DNA from: SLHU01 sp009929975
GTDB lineage: Bacteria; Bacillota; Clostridia; Saccharofermentanales; UBA5734
Length of the DNA: 64,000 nt
NCBI GenBank assembly: GCA_040776905.1
Contig: JAXGZQ010000001.1
Span: 1,488,001-1,552,000 of the forward strand
Reading direction: 5' to 3'
The position numbers were made by a program, and so were the translations under genes. The notes beneath the pieces are model-generated. The model did not search any database, was not told the origin of the DNA, and was given only the letters and a program-made list of their open reading frames with translations. This document shows positions 57,058-64,000 of the stretch, in pieces. Each line of letters opens with the position of its first letter. Within the stretch, counting starts at the first letter, position 1.

Positions 57058-58050
57058 ATGCCGTTTAGCATTATCCGTCAGGATATCACCAGAATGACAA
57101 CCGATGCCATCGTAAACGCCGCTAATCCACAGCTTCAGATGGGCGGCGGAGTATGTGGCGCTATCTTCAAGGCGGCCGGTGCCGCTGAATTGCAGGCAGC
57201 CTGCAACCAAACAGCCCCGATTCGGATCGGTGAAGCCGTCATGACACCGGGTTTCCGTCTGCCGGCCAGATGGGTTATCCATACGGCCGGACCGGTCTGG
57301 TCCGGCGGACTGCAGGGAGAAGATGAACTGCTCCGTGCCTGCTACCTTAACAGCTTGCAGTTGGCTGCGCAGCATCACTGCGACAGTATTGCCTTCCCCT
57401 TGATCTCCAGCGGTATTTACGGGTATCCGAAGAAACGGGCCCTGCAGGTCGCGACGCAGGCGATCCGTGATTTTCTGGCAGAACAGGAGATGTCGATCTG
57501 GCTGGTGGTATTTGACCGGGACGCGGTCGCTGTCAGCGAGCAGTTGAGCGGTGCGATCGAACGCTATATTGACGCGAACTATATTGAACGGCGCCAGGAC
57601 CGCCGAGCCCGGCGGCTTCAGGCTTTCAACCTCCAGATTGAAGAGGACGCCAGGCCGATGGAGGCTGCCAGAGAGCTCGCTGAGCCGTTGGATGATCTGA
57701 TCGGGCAGCTGGACGAACCATTCGCCCTGACCCTGTTTCGCTTGATTGACAAAAAAGGAAAGACAGATGTAGAAGTCTACAAACGAGCGAACCTTGATCG
57801 CAAGCACTTTTCAAAAATCAGAACGGTTAAAGACTATATGCCGGGCAAGCGAACCATCATCGCGCTGGCGATTGCCATGGAACTGACACTTGATGAAACT
57901 GAGACTCTTCTGAAAACAGCCGGCTTTGCCCTGTCGCACAGCCATAAGTTTGATGTCATAGTTGAATATTTCATTCTCCATCAGCGCTATGACATTCTTG
58001 AGATCAATGAGGTTCTCTTCCGCTACGATCAACCACTGCTGGGAGGCTGA
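57058..58050 (+). CDS. Macro-domain ADP-ribose-binding protein with a C-terminal helical domain
   Basis: 330 residues with AAAGAGGTG upstream. Residues 1-170 are a macro domain: IVNAANPQLQMGGGVCGAIF, PGFRLPARWVIHTAGPVW and LISSGIYGYPKKRAL. Such domains bind ADP-ribose and often remove it or O-acetyl-ADP-ribose. Residues about 215-330 are a helical domain (FRLIDKKGKTDVEVYKRANLDRK, HFSKIRTVKDYMPGKRTIIALA, ILEINEVLFRYDQPLLGG) seen, as I recall, in other Bacillota proteins and possibly DNA-binding. A VWA gene follows, probably in the same operon. Confidence 0.88.
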   Translation: MPFSIIRQDITRMTTDAIVNAANPQLQMGGGVCGAIFKAAGAAELQAACNQTAPIRIGEAVMTPGFRLPARWVIHTAGPVWSGGLQGEDELLRACYLNSLQLAAQHHCDSIAFPLISSGIYGYPKKRALQVATQAIRDFLAEQEMSIWLVVFDRDAVAVSEQLSGAIERYIDANYIERRQDRRARRLQAFNLQIEEDARPMEAARELAEPLDDLIGQLDEPFALTLFRLIDKKGKTDVEVYKRANLDRKHFSKIRTVKDYMPGKRTIIALAIAMELTLDETETLLKTAGFALSHSHKFDVIVEYFILHQRYDILEINEVLFRYDQPLLGG

Positions 58051-58053
58051 CCC

Positions 58054-58126
58054 TTGTCGCCTGACGGGCGACCATGGCATGGCAGCGACAAACTATCCTT
58101 AAGATAACAACACCATCTTAAGGAGG
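58054..58126 (+). promoter_or_regulatory. Structured leader masking the VWA ribosome site
   Basis: CCTTAAGAT (58097-58105) pairs perfectly with ATCTTAAGG (58115-58123), which covers the first bases of the AAGGAGG ribosome site. Upstream, TTGTCGC (58054-58060) can pair with GCGACAA (58085-58091) or its inner GTCGCC (58056-58061) with GGCGAC (58067-58072). The two choices exclude each other. The pattern suggests translational control of the VWA gene. Confidence 0.55.
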
Positions 58127-58134
58127 ACATCAGC

Positions 58135-58800
58135 ATGAAAAAAGGATTAACCGAACTCGTTTTCATTCTCGACAAAAGTGGATCAATGGGTGGTCTGGAA
58201 GCCGATACCATCGGCGGATACAACGCGATGATCGAACACCAGAGACGGGAGGACGGCAGCTGCCTGATGACGACGGTCCTGTTTGACCAGTCTGATACGC
58301 TGCTGCATGATCGCATCGATATCCGGGCTGTGCGGCTCATCAGCGACAGAGAGTACGGTGTCGGAGGATCAACCGCCTTGCTGGACGCGATCGGCAAGAC
58401 GATTCATAAAATGGTCAATGCGCAGAAACACACCACTGAAGACTGGCAGCCTGAAAAGGTTCTTTTTGTCATTATCACGGATGGTGAAGAAAACTCAAGC
58501 CGTGAATACACATTGACGCAAGTCCGGCAGATGATTGAACAGATGAAGCGAGCCGGTTGGGAGTTTATATTTCTTGGTGCCAATATCGATGCCGTTGAGA
58601 CGGCCGGACGATTTGGCATTCAAGCGGAGCGGGCTCAGGATTTTCATGCCGACAGCGCAGGTGTATCGCTTAATTTTCAAGCCATGAGTGAAACGGTGAG
58701 CCGCTACCGTCAGAACGATCGGCTGCCGGATGACTGGAAGCAGGCGATCGATCAGGATTTTCGCGGGCGTGGCAAGAAAAAAGATCAGTCTGGCCAATGA
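58135..58800 (+). CDS. VWA-domain protein
   Basis: 221 residues. The metal-ion-dependent adhesion site is DKSGSMGG, with the conserved Thr in GGSTALLDAI and Asp in IITDGEENS. The chain ends in a basic tail (RGRGKKKDQSGQ), with no signal peptide or membrane helix, so it is cytosolic. VWA proteins act in metal-dependent protein assembly. Upstream is the macro-domain gene, so a link to ADP-ribose signalling is plausible. Its ribosome site sits in a hairpin. Confidence 0.9.
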   Translation: MKKGLTELVFILDKSGSMGGLEADTIGGYNAMIEHQRREDGSCLMTTVLFDQSDTLLHDRIDIRAVRLISDREYGVGGSTALLDAIGKTIHKMVNAQKHTTEDWQPEKVLFVIITDGEENSSREYTLTQVRQMIEQMKRAGWEFIFLGANIDAVETAGRFGIQAERAQDFHADSAGVSLNFQAMSETVSRYRQNDRLPDDWKQAIDQDFRGRGKKKDQSGQ

Positions 58801-58848
58801 GAACGCTTGCTCATCAAACGATTGCCTGAATGATCAGCTGTGATCAGT

Positions 58849-58888
58849 CAAGAGGCCTGGTGGTGTCACCGGGCCTCTTGATTTGTTT
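58849..58888 (+). terminator. Intrinsic terminator after the VWA gene
   Basis: CAAGAGGCCTGGT (58849-58861) with ACCGGGCCTCTTG (58868-58880) forms a 13-bp stem with one mismatch, followed by ATTTGTTT. Confidence 0.8.
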
Positions 58889-58923
58889 AAATAACCGGGG
58901 GATCTACATGATATAAGCGTATT

Positions 58924-58952
58924 TTACAAGTCTTTGATTCGATTGGTATACT
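58924..58952 (+). promoter_or_regulatory. Promoter of the FecR-domain gene
   Basis: -35 TTACAA (58924-58929), 17-bp spacer, extended -10 TG-G-TATACT (hexamer 58947-58952), 26 bp before the GTG start. Confidence 0.6.
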
Positions 58953-58978
58953 GAAAAACATCACGGGTCTGTTGAAGG

Positions 58979-59764
58979 GTGACAGATCCAAAATATTATC
59001 GTGGGGAGACGCTAGAGGAGCCCAAGTCACAACTGCCTCGCGCGCTGACCTTTGTCCGCGGCAGAGTGTCCATCAAACGGGCCGATTCTGAAGAGTGGAT
59101 CTGGGCCCGTAAAGGCATGTCGCTGAATGCCGGTGATTCGATCCGGACCGGCGAGAAAGGCTATGCGGAAATCGGAATGAACGCCACCGAGTTCAGCATT
59201 ACCGGGTCTGAGATCCGGATAGCGCCGCAATCCGTGATCACGATACCGGATGACACACTGGTGGTTGAGAAAAAGAGCCGGATCCGCGTGGCGATTGATG
59301 AAGGCGTCAGGGAAATTTACAATCTGTTCGGTGAAGAAGAGTTCGAAGTGGAGACACCATCCGCGGTTATGGGGATCCGCGGGACGGATTTTATCATTGA
59401 GGTTGATGACGGGGGCAATACGACCGTCCTGATGAATGACGGTACCGTCGACCTGGTCAGCCGCTATGACGGCGGTGAACGCAACCTGTTTGCCGGTGAG
59501 AAGGCGACCGCCGGGGTGGCTGCGGCGATCGGCAACAAGGAACAGATGACCGACGATGACTAGGCCGCATTTGAGGATTTTGACTTCGAAAACCTGCCGC
59601 CGGAAGAGGACGATGAAACGACGTCTGCTGAATCCGACGCGCACACTCAAGACGACACGGAAGACGACCGCCCGCGATCCGGGACAGTCGTGTGGATTGT
59701 TGTGGCGGTCGGGATGATTCTGGCAGCTGGACTGCTTTTCGTCACCAGTAAGAAGAAACAATAA
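58979..59764 (+). pseudogene. FecR-domain membrane protein interrupted by an in-frame amber codon
   Basis: From a GTG at 58979 the first frame gives 194 residues: a short N-terminal tail, then a FecR domain (RGRVSIKRADSE, MSLNAGDSIRTG, PSAVMGIRGTDFIIE), ending at TAG (59561-59563). The same frame then stays open for 66 codons to TAA at 59762-59764. It encodes an acidic linker, a hydrophobic helix (VVWIVVAVGMILAAGLLFV) and TSKKKQ, a plausible C-terminal membrane anchor. So the ancestral protein was about 261 residues. The GTG has only a weak AAGG-type site. Confidence 0.72.
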
Positions 59765-59776
59765 TCGGCAGCCGGA

Positions 59777-60241
59777 TCATTGCTCCGGCGCCGGCCACGG
59801 CAGCTTGATCACGCCGCGCTTCAACCAGGCCGGTTGACCGTTGTGGCAGCCGGGCAGATGGGCGTCATGAGGGAACTGGATCGCGAACATACCGGGCAGC
59901 AGCGTGACAAAATGACCGCTGCCGCTGAAAAATTCAATGTCATCAACCGGGTCGTACTCACGGGTGCGCTGCCCTAATGTCGCGGCATAGGTGTACCCGA
60001 AAACTTCTTCGCCGGAGAGAATAAACTGGATGTCCGTATGATACCGATGAGTTTCCCAAAGGTCATGATTGGGATCAGCCGTCTCAAATTCCTGGATCAG
60101 ATAAGCAAGGCCATCCGGGGTCTGATGCCAGCCGGGTGACTGATCGAGCGCCTCCAGATGCTGCAAAGCGCGAAGCCCGGCAGCGATCCGCTCATCCAGC
60201 TTCATATACATATCCGCGTTTTCAATCCAGTCAATGATCAT
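59777..60241 (-). CDS. YhcH/YjgK/YiaL-family (DUF386) protein
   Basis: 154 residues from the ATG at 60241 (MIIDWIENADMYMKLDERI), with GGGAG upstream; longer starts overlap the upstream VOC gene. The beta-rich family pattern is HRYHTDIQFILSGEEVFGYTY, LLPGMFAIQFPHDAHLPGC and RGVIKLPW, with conserved Glu and His residues that bind metal. Members are thought to act on sugar acids or sialic acid as anomerases. The sugar-acid genes elsewhere in the window fit this. It follows the VOC gene by 52 bp. Confidence 0.85.
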   Translation of the reverse strand: MIIDWIENADMYMKLDERIAAGLRALQHLEALDQSPGWHQTPDGLAYLIQEFETADPNHDLWETHRYHTDIQFILSGEEVFGYTYAATLGQRTREYDPVDDIEFFSGSGHFVTLLPGMFAIQFPHDAHLPGCHNGQPAWLKRGVIKLPWPAPEQ

Positions 60242-60293
60242 GTTGAGATCTCCCGTCCGTATGATTGACCGCTGTAAGACGGCGGCCGTCCGT

Positions 60294-60689
60294 TCAGAGA
60301 CGCTGTTCAACCTGCAGCCGCTCGCCACAGGGACCACGAAAGATCATAAACAGGCCGCCGTTCGGATAAATATCCTGATCAAGCCCAATTTCACATCCTT
60401 CAGCGAAACCAAAGGCCTGCAGCCGTTTTTGAGTTTCCTTGATGTCCGCAACCCGCAGACATAAATGATCAATCAGGCCATCCTGGCGGTGTGGCGGCAC
60501 GTGAAAACCAACCAGCTCGATGGTTACAGGGCCATTCTCCAGAAACACCATGGTTGAACCGTCTGATTCACCCAGTGAAACACTGATTTCCCTGAAACCG
60601 AAAACTTCCTGATAGAACGCACGTGCCTTCGCCAGATCATCAACATAAAAGCTGACATGTCCAAGTCCGATGACATCCACTGATTGCAT
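60294..60689 (-). CDS. VOC-family (glyoxalase/dioxygenase-like) protein
   Basis: 131 residues with GAGAGG upstream. Two beta-alpha-beta-beta-beta modules: GHVSFYVDDLAKARAFYQEVFGF, then HLCLRVADIKETQKRLQAFGF, with the final MIFRGPCGERLQVEQ. Metal ligands would be His in the first line, His in DHLCL and Glu near the end. VOC proteins include glyoxalases, epimerases and resistance factors. The substrate is unknown. It is upstream of the YhcH-type gene and downstream of the GH5 gene on the same strand. Confidence 0.85.
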   Translation of the reverse strand: MQSVDVIGLGHVSFYVDDLAKARAFYQEVFGFREISVSLGESDGSTMVFLENGPVTIELVGFHVPPHRQDGLIDHLCLRVADIKETQKRLQAFGFAEGCEIGLDQDIYPNGGLFMIFRGPCGERLQVEQRL

Positions 60690-60712
60690 GATTTCAACCT
60701 CTCAATTCGTGA

Positions 60713-61780
60713 TTATTTCATGGCGGCAGCCCGGATCAGATCATCACTGACCGGCTGTCCGTCATCATCAATCAGGGTAAAATTCATTCCCTTGTAGCTC
60801 CAGATGGCACGGCCGATGCCCAGCGCCAGGCAGAACTCAGCGATGTCGCGGGTCCAGGCGGCACGACTGGCTGAATCAGCTTCGTCAATCACACCATATT
60901 CGCCGCAGTATAGCGGCAGATCATGCTGCTCAACGAATTCCCGGGCCGGCTGGAGGAAGGCGGTGATATAGTCGGCGTTCATCGCCGGAAGCTGTGAACA
61001 GATGGCCTTCTGCCGCTGATAATCTTCGCGGCCGCCATGTTCAAGGACATACTCAATGAACCGGTTGTAAGGCGTGATGTCGGACGGATAGACGAAATCT
61101 TCCGGATAATCGCGCGTGATTGTCCAGGCCGCATGCTGATGGGTCAAGGCGAAGGGCTCATACATGTGAAAGTTATAGATGATGCCGGAATCGTCAAAGA
61201 TCGGCATATCGCTGAGCCGCCAGACATTATTGTAGTCGATGCCGCCGACGATGATCCGGTGTGTTGTATCAATTTCCCGAATCGCCTTGATCGTCCGGCT
61301 GGCCAGCTGATTCCAGCGGGTCGAGTCCGGCTCGACGATTTCATTCAGCAGTTCAAAGACAATGTTCTGCCCTTCATTGTTATATCGCCTAGCAAAAGCC
61401 TGCCAGATTCCGATGAAACGCTGCTGCATCGTCTCGTCACTGAACAGGGTGTTTTTGTCAGGTGTACCAAAGGAAAAGCCCGGCGCGTGATGCAGATCCA
61501 GAATCAGATTAAGCCCCGCGTCTTTACACCAGGCCAAACAGCGGTCCAGGTGGATAAAGCCTGCTTCTTTATACTGGAAGGGGTTGTCATCGTCTTCGAT
61601 CAGCGGATAGTCAAAGGGAACCCGGACATGATCCATTCCCCAGGACGCGATCTGTTCAATGTCTTTTTTTGTGATGAACCGGTCAAAATGATGCTCAGGA
61701 TCACGGGCCAGATTACCAGAGAACTGAGACAACCAGCCGCCGAGATTGACACCGGCCATATAGCCGTCAAGCTTCTTCAT
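60713..61780 (-). CDS. Glycoside hydrolase family 5 (endoglucanase-type), cytoplasmic
   Basis: 355 residues, no signal peptide. The GH5 barrel begins GVNLGGWLSQF, with DHVRVPFDYPL and LILDLHHAPGF. The acid/base Glu is in FELLNEIVEP and the nucleophile Glu is in LYCGEYGVID. It likely cleaves beta-1,4-linked glucans or mannans taken up as short chains. It starts the leftward operon with the VOC and YhcH-type genes. Confidence 0.92.
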   Translation of the reverse strand: MKKLDGYMAGVNLGGWLSQFSGNLARDPEHHFDRFITKKDIEQIASWGMDHVRVPFDYPLIEDDDNPFQYKEAGFIHLDRCLAWCKDAGLNLILDLHHAPGFSFGTPDKNTLFSDETMQQRFIGIWQAFARRYNNEGQNIVFELLNEIVEPDSTRWNQLASRTIKAIREIDTTHRIIVGGIDYNNVWRLSDMPIFDDSGIIYNFHMYEPFALTHQHAAWTITRDYPEDFVYPSDITPYNRFIEYVLEHGGREDYQRQKAICSQLPAMNADYITAFLQPAREFVEQHDLPLYCGEYGVIDEADSASRAAWTRDIAEFCLALGIGRAIWSYKGMNFTLIDDDGQPVSDDLIRAAAMK

Positions 61781-61813
61781 ACGATAGTTCCTCCAGTCGA
61801 TGGTCTATTCATA

Positions 61814-61842
61814 GTTATAGATCAACAACCGGAATAAGGCAA
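61814..61842 (-). promoter_or_regulatory. Promoter of the GH5 operon
   Basis: Leftward: -35 TTGCCT (61842-61837), 17-bp spacer, -10 TATAAC (61819-61814), 34 bp before the GH5 start. Confidence 0.55.
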
Positions 61843-61953
61843 ATGAATTGTCAAACTGAAAACGCCAACAGGTCATCAGATCCGAATCGTGTCCGGGATT
61901 TATCGATTGACCGGATTTTGCTGATTTGACGAAAGATATTTTTCTTCACATAA

Positions 61954-61981
61954 TTGAATCAGCTTCTCATTATTTTATGAT
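61954..61981 (+). promoter_or_regulatory. Promoter of the GarR-like gene
   Basis: -35 TTGAAT (61954-61959), 16-bp spacer, -10 TATGAT (61976-61981), 49 bp before the chosen ATG. It supports the shorter start at 62031. Confidence 0.6.
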
Positions 61982-62030
61982 ATTTCGCAGAGATATGACG
62001 ATAACAGCTTCGAATAAAAAGGGGGAGACA

Positions 62031-62906
62031 ATGAGTAGACGCAAGAAGGTTGGAATCATCGGTTTGGGCGATATGGGCTATCCCATTGCCTGCAATTTGA
62101 TGAAATCCGGCTACTGTGTGACCGGATACGATATCGATTCAGAGAAACTTGACCGTTTCGTCAGTGACGGAGGCAATCGATCGGAAAATATTCCTGAACT
62201 GGTCGGTCATAATGATATCATCCTGACGCTGCTGCCAAGTTCTGACTTATTTGTTTCAGTGGCCAATGAGTACTTAATTCCCAATGCAAGAGCGGGTCAA
62301 CTATTTATTGAAATCGGCACCACCGTTCCGAATGACATAAAAGATGTGGCCGAGAAATTGAAGCTGAAAAGCGCGAATCTACTTGATGCCCCGGTTTCAG
62401 GCGGTACAGAAGGCGCGAAAAAAGCGAAACTGAAAATGTTTGTCGGTGGCGATCAGCACATTTACGAAATGACTTTTCAAGTTCTATCTGATATCGCCGG
62501 ACCCGAGACAATTGTCTATTGTGGCAGTCATGGCTCAGGCCAGGCAATGAAAGGCGTGAATCAGCTGATTATGGGCTTGCAAAGCGCGGCTTGTTTGGAA
62601 ATTCTTTCGTTTGCTGTGCATACAGGTCTCGATCTGGACTTGATCGGTCAGGTGTTTCCAGAAAATAGCAACAAACAAATTGTGTCGATGGCTGAAAAAA
62701 TCACTGCTGGACATGGTAATGAAATCGGAGTGAAGTTCAGAGAACTGCCATATTATATCAGGCAGGCACACGAACTGGGGTATGAGCTTCCCATCACGAA
62801 GCGAGTTTATGAGTTCTGCGATAAGGGAGAACGTGTTGTTGTCGATGACCACAGAGAGGCTCCTTCGTTTTGGAACGAACTATTAAAGAAGGTGAAAGAA
62901 CAGTGA
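62031..62906 (+). CDS. NAD-binding 3-hydroxyisobutyrate dehydrogenase/tartronate semialdehyde reductase-family enzyme
   Basis: 291 residues from the ATG at 62031 with AGGGGGAG upstream; longer starts run into the promoter. The N-terminal Rossmann motif is GLGDMGYPIACNLMKSG, the substrate motif is DAPVSGGTEGA, and the catalytic Lys is in GQAMKGVNQL near residue 170. Length and motif order fit the beta-hydroxyacid dehydrogenase family, which handles tartronate semialdehyde, 3-hydroxyisobutyrate or related acids. The neighbouring sugar-acid pathways favour a GarR-like role. A bidirectional terminator follows. Confidence 0.88.
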   Translation: MSRRKKVGIIGLGDMGYPIACNLMKSGYCVTGYDIDSEKLDRFVSDGGNRSENIPELVGHNDIILTLLPSSDLFVSVANEYLIPNARAGQLFIEIGTTVPNDIKDVAEKLKLKSANLLDAPVSGGTEGAKKAKLKMFVGGDQHIYEMTFQVLSDIAGPETIVYCGSHGSGQAMKGVNQLIMGLQSAACLEILSFAVHTGLDLDLIGQVFPENSNKQIVSMAEKITAGHGNEIGVKFRELPYYIRQAHELGYELPITKRVYEFCDKGERVVVDDHREAPSFWNELLKKVKEQ

Positions 62907-62913
62907 TCAAATG

Positions 62914-62958
62914 AAAAAGATGCCTCTCACAGTGGCTTCACTGATTGAGGCATCTTTT
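62914..62958 (+). terminator. Bidirectional terminator between convergent genes
   Basis: AAAAGATGCCTC (62915-62926) pairs perfectly with GAGGCATCTTTT (62947-62958). The loop holds a second stem, CAGTG and CACTG around GCTT. T-runs occur in both directions, so it serves the GarR-like gene and the convergent epimerase gene. Confidence 0.85.
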
Positions 62959-63022
62959 GTTATCTGAAATCAGACGATGTCATGCCATCACGGGTTCGAT
63001 CACCCGAGGATCGCAGTTGGAT

Positions 63023-63994
63023 TTACCAGACGTGATAGGGATTGTGGACATCCTCACCCTCGAGCTCTTTGCGGGCTCTTTCGATATTCCAGGTGATATG
63101 ATCAGCCAGTTCTTCATCGCCGGCAAATGACAATCCAAATACACGGTTCATTTTATCCACGTTGTAGTAGGAGGGCTGGCCGTCCTGGTTTGTTACCGTG
63201 ATTTCGGACGTTGAGCCGGGTACCTTGTCTTTGGCGATCTGCGCGATATCCGCCCACGAGACGAACTTGGTGCCCAGTGCCAGAAAGACTTCCCGGTTCA
63301 GGTCACTTTCCAGCAGCTTGACATACAATTCGGCGATCTGACCGGATGAGATAAACTGGGTACCGTCCGTCGCCGAGAAGGACAGCGGCTGATTCTGAAG
63401 AACCGCTTTGGCGATCTGGTTGAAGCGCTGGTCCGACTGGGACGCGCCGAGCGGGAATGCCGGATTGGAGAACGTGTAGCCGGGCCGAATTACGTTGCGG
63501 CGCAGCTTGCTTTCTTCAGAGGGGGCGCCCTGGCCCGAATAATAGCGGTTGAAGCCGATCATGTACATTTCACTGGCGGCTTTGGTCGCGCCGTACAGAT
63601 CGCCCGGCAGCAGCAGCGCGGTTTCGTCCATGCCGTCACGCAGCGGACCCATGGCCGCCGTTGAACTGGTATAGATCATCTGGCTGACACCGGCTTTTTC
63701 AGCCGCTTCCATCAGGAATACCGTGACCTTGGTATCGTGCTCGAGCATCTTGACCGGTGTATTGCCCCAGCCAAGCGCGATATGGATCACCGCGTCACAG
63801 CCTTGAAGGGCTCTTTCCAAGATGTCCAGTTCAAGGATATTGCCTTTGACGATCTCAATTTCCGGAATATCGGCATAGGCCGGTATCCGGTCAGGGGTAC
63901 GGGTCAGCAGAACGACCTGATGGCCGGCCGCCAGAACGGCTTTAGTGACATACTGGCCGATGCTGCCGGTTCCACCTGTGATGAATACTTTCAT
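63023..63994 (-). CDS. NAD-dependent epimerase/dehydratase-family protein
   Basis: 323 residues. The ATG at 63994 is 6 bp from the window edge, so its ribosome site is out of view; the start looks natural (MKVFITGGTGSIGQYVTKAVL). The NAD motif is GGTGSIGQY, the extended-SDR catalytic motif is YGATK with SSTAAMG upstream, and the sequence ends ARKELEGEDVHNPYHVW. It acts on a nucleotide sugar or related compound. The exact substrate is unclear. Confidence 0.87.
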   Translation of the reverse strand: MKVFITGGTGSIGQYVTKAVLAAGHQVVLLTRTPDRIPAYADIPEIEIVKGNILELDILERALQGCDAVIHIALGWGNTPVKMLEHDTKVTVFLMEAAEKAGVSQMIYTSSTAAMGPLRDGMDETALLLPGDLYGATKAASEMYMIGFNRYYSGQGAPSEESKLRRNVIRPGYTFSNPAFPLGASQSDQRFNQIAKAVLQNQPLSFSATDGTQFISSGQIAELYVKLLESDLNREVFLALGTKFVSWADIAQIAKDKVPGSTSEITVTNQDGQPSYYNVDKMNRVFGLSFAGDEELADHITWNIERARKELEGEDVHNPYHVW

Positions 63995-64000
63995 ACGAAC

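Noticed and set aside
58979..59764. Pyrrolysine or other amber recoding of the FecR gene
   Set aside because: TAG is used as a plain stop at 22993-22995 (D-2-hydroxyacid dehydrogenase) and 35885-35887 (dehydratase) with no meaningful coding beyond. No Pyl genes or MttB-type enzymes are in the window, so a simple nonsense change is more likely.
1..64000. Many long open frames opposite or out of phase with real genes (for example within the ABC exporter, BCCT and URO-D genes)
   Set aside because: They lack ribosome sites and recognisable domains, run antisense to clearly coding frames and show biased low-complexity composition (Arg/Ser-rich). They are shadows in a high-coding-density region.
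1..64000. CRISPR array, tRNA, rRNA, insertion sequence or phage attachment site
   Set aside because: No regular spaced repeats, cloverleaf-like clusters, transposase or integrase frames were found on reading both strands.

Overview
The window is bacterial, protein-dense and in roughly mid-range GC by eye (not computed). Gene content points to an anaerobic or fermentative Bacillota-type (Gram-positive) organism: acyl-phosphate-type PlsY, a DAK2-DegV fusion, RsgA, a BlaI/BlaR1-like pair, an LplA/LplB/LplC-type oligosaccharide importer without its own ATPase, BCCT and MMPL transporters, strong AGGAGG-type ribosome binding sites and sigma-A-like promoters. TGA is used as a normal stop throughout, so this is not a code-4 mollicute. 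A finer placement is not possible from the sequence. No rRNA, tRNA, CRISPR array, transposase or integrase was seen.

Layout. 1-6.1 kb: end of plsY, then a leftward block of a DUF1295 membrane protein, a DAK2-DegV protein, a DUF2177 protein and an ABC-2 exporter (two permeases and one ATPase). 6.3-9 kb: BCCT and EamA transporters. 9-14.9 kb: three regulatory modules, namely an XRE-TPR regulator coupled to a small cationic protein, a TetR/MMPL efflux pair, and a sugar isomerase-like TIM barrel. 14.9-20 kb: a Crp-type regulator divergent from an Fe-S flavoenzyme, then a BlaI/M56 pair with a clear double operator. 20-29.2 kb: assorted metabolic and housekeeping genes (two APH-fold kinases, D-2-hydroxyacid dehydrogenase, alanine dehydrogenase, two GNATs, a DUF6544-like protein, rsgA).

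29.5-47.6 kb is a carbohydrate-acid catabolic island. It holds three enolase-superfamily dehydratases (two are about 470-residue paralogues at opposite ends), a lipoprotein-dependent sugar importer, a DapA-like lyase, an SDR, a GH35 beta-galactosidase, a PocR/AraC regulator, a CobW-type GTPase, and three uroporphyrinogen-decarboxylase-fold proteins, one fused to a thioredoxin-like domain. The likely flow is import, debranching by GH35, oxidation by the SDR, dehydration by the enolases, and retro-aldol cleavage by the DapA-like enzyme. The URO-D proteins suggest an unexplained one-carbon or corrinoid-like step.

47.7-53.5 kb contains a PLD-helicase-DUF3427 gene broken by a single in-frame stop, a cupin, a Gfo/Idh/MocA oxidoreductase, a hypothetical gene that appears leaderless, and a GNAT. 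53.5-57 kb is a tightly overlapping three-gene operon (LarA-like DUF2088 protein, four-carbon acid sugar kinase, PdxA-type dehydrogenase) that looks like a threonate/erythronate-type pathway with a candidate epimerase. 57-59.8 kb carries a macro-domain protein, a VWA protein behind a structured leader, and a FecR-domain membrane protein interrupted by an in-frame amber codon. 59.8-64 kb has YhcH-like and VOC proteins, a GH5 glycosidase, a GarR-like reductase and an NAD-dependent epimerase. All functions are inferred from motifs read by eye; no search was run.
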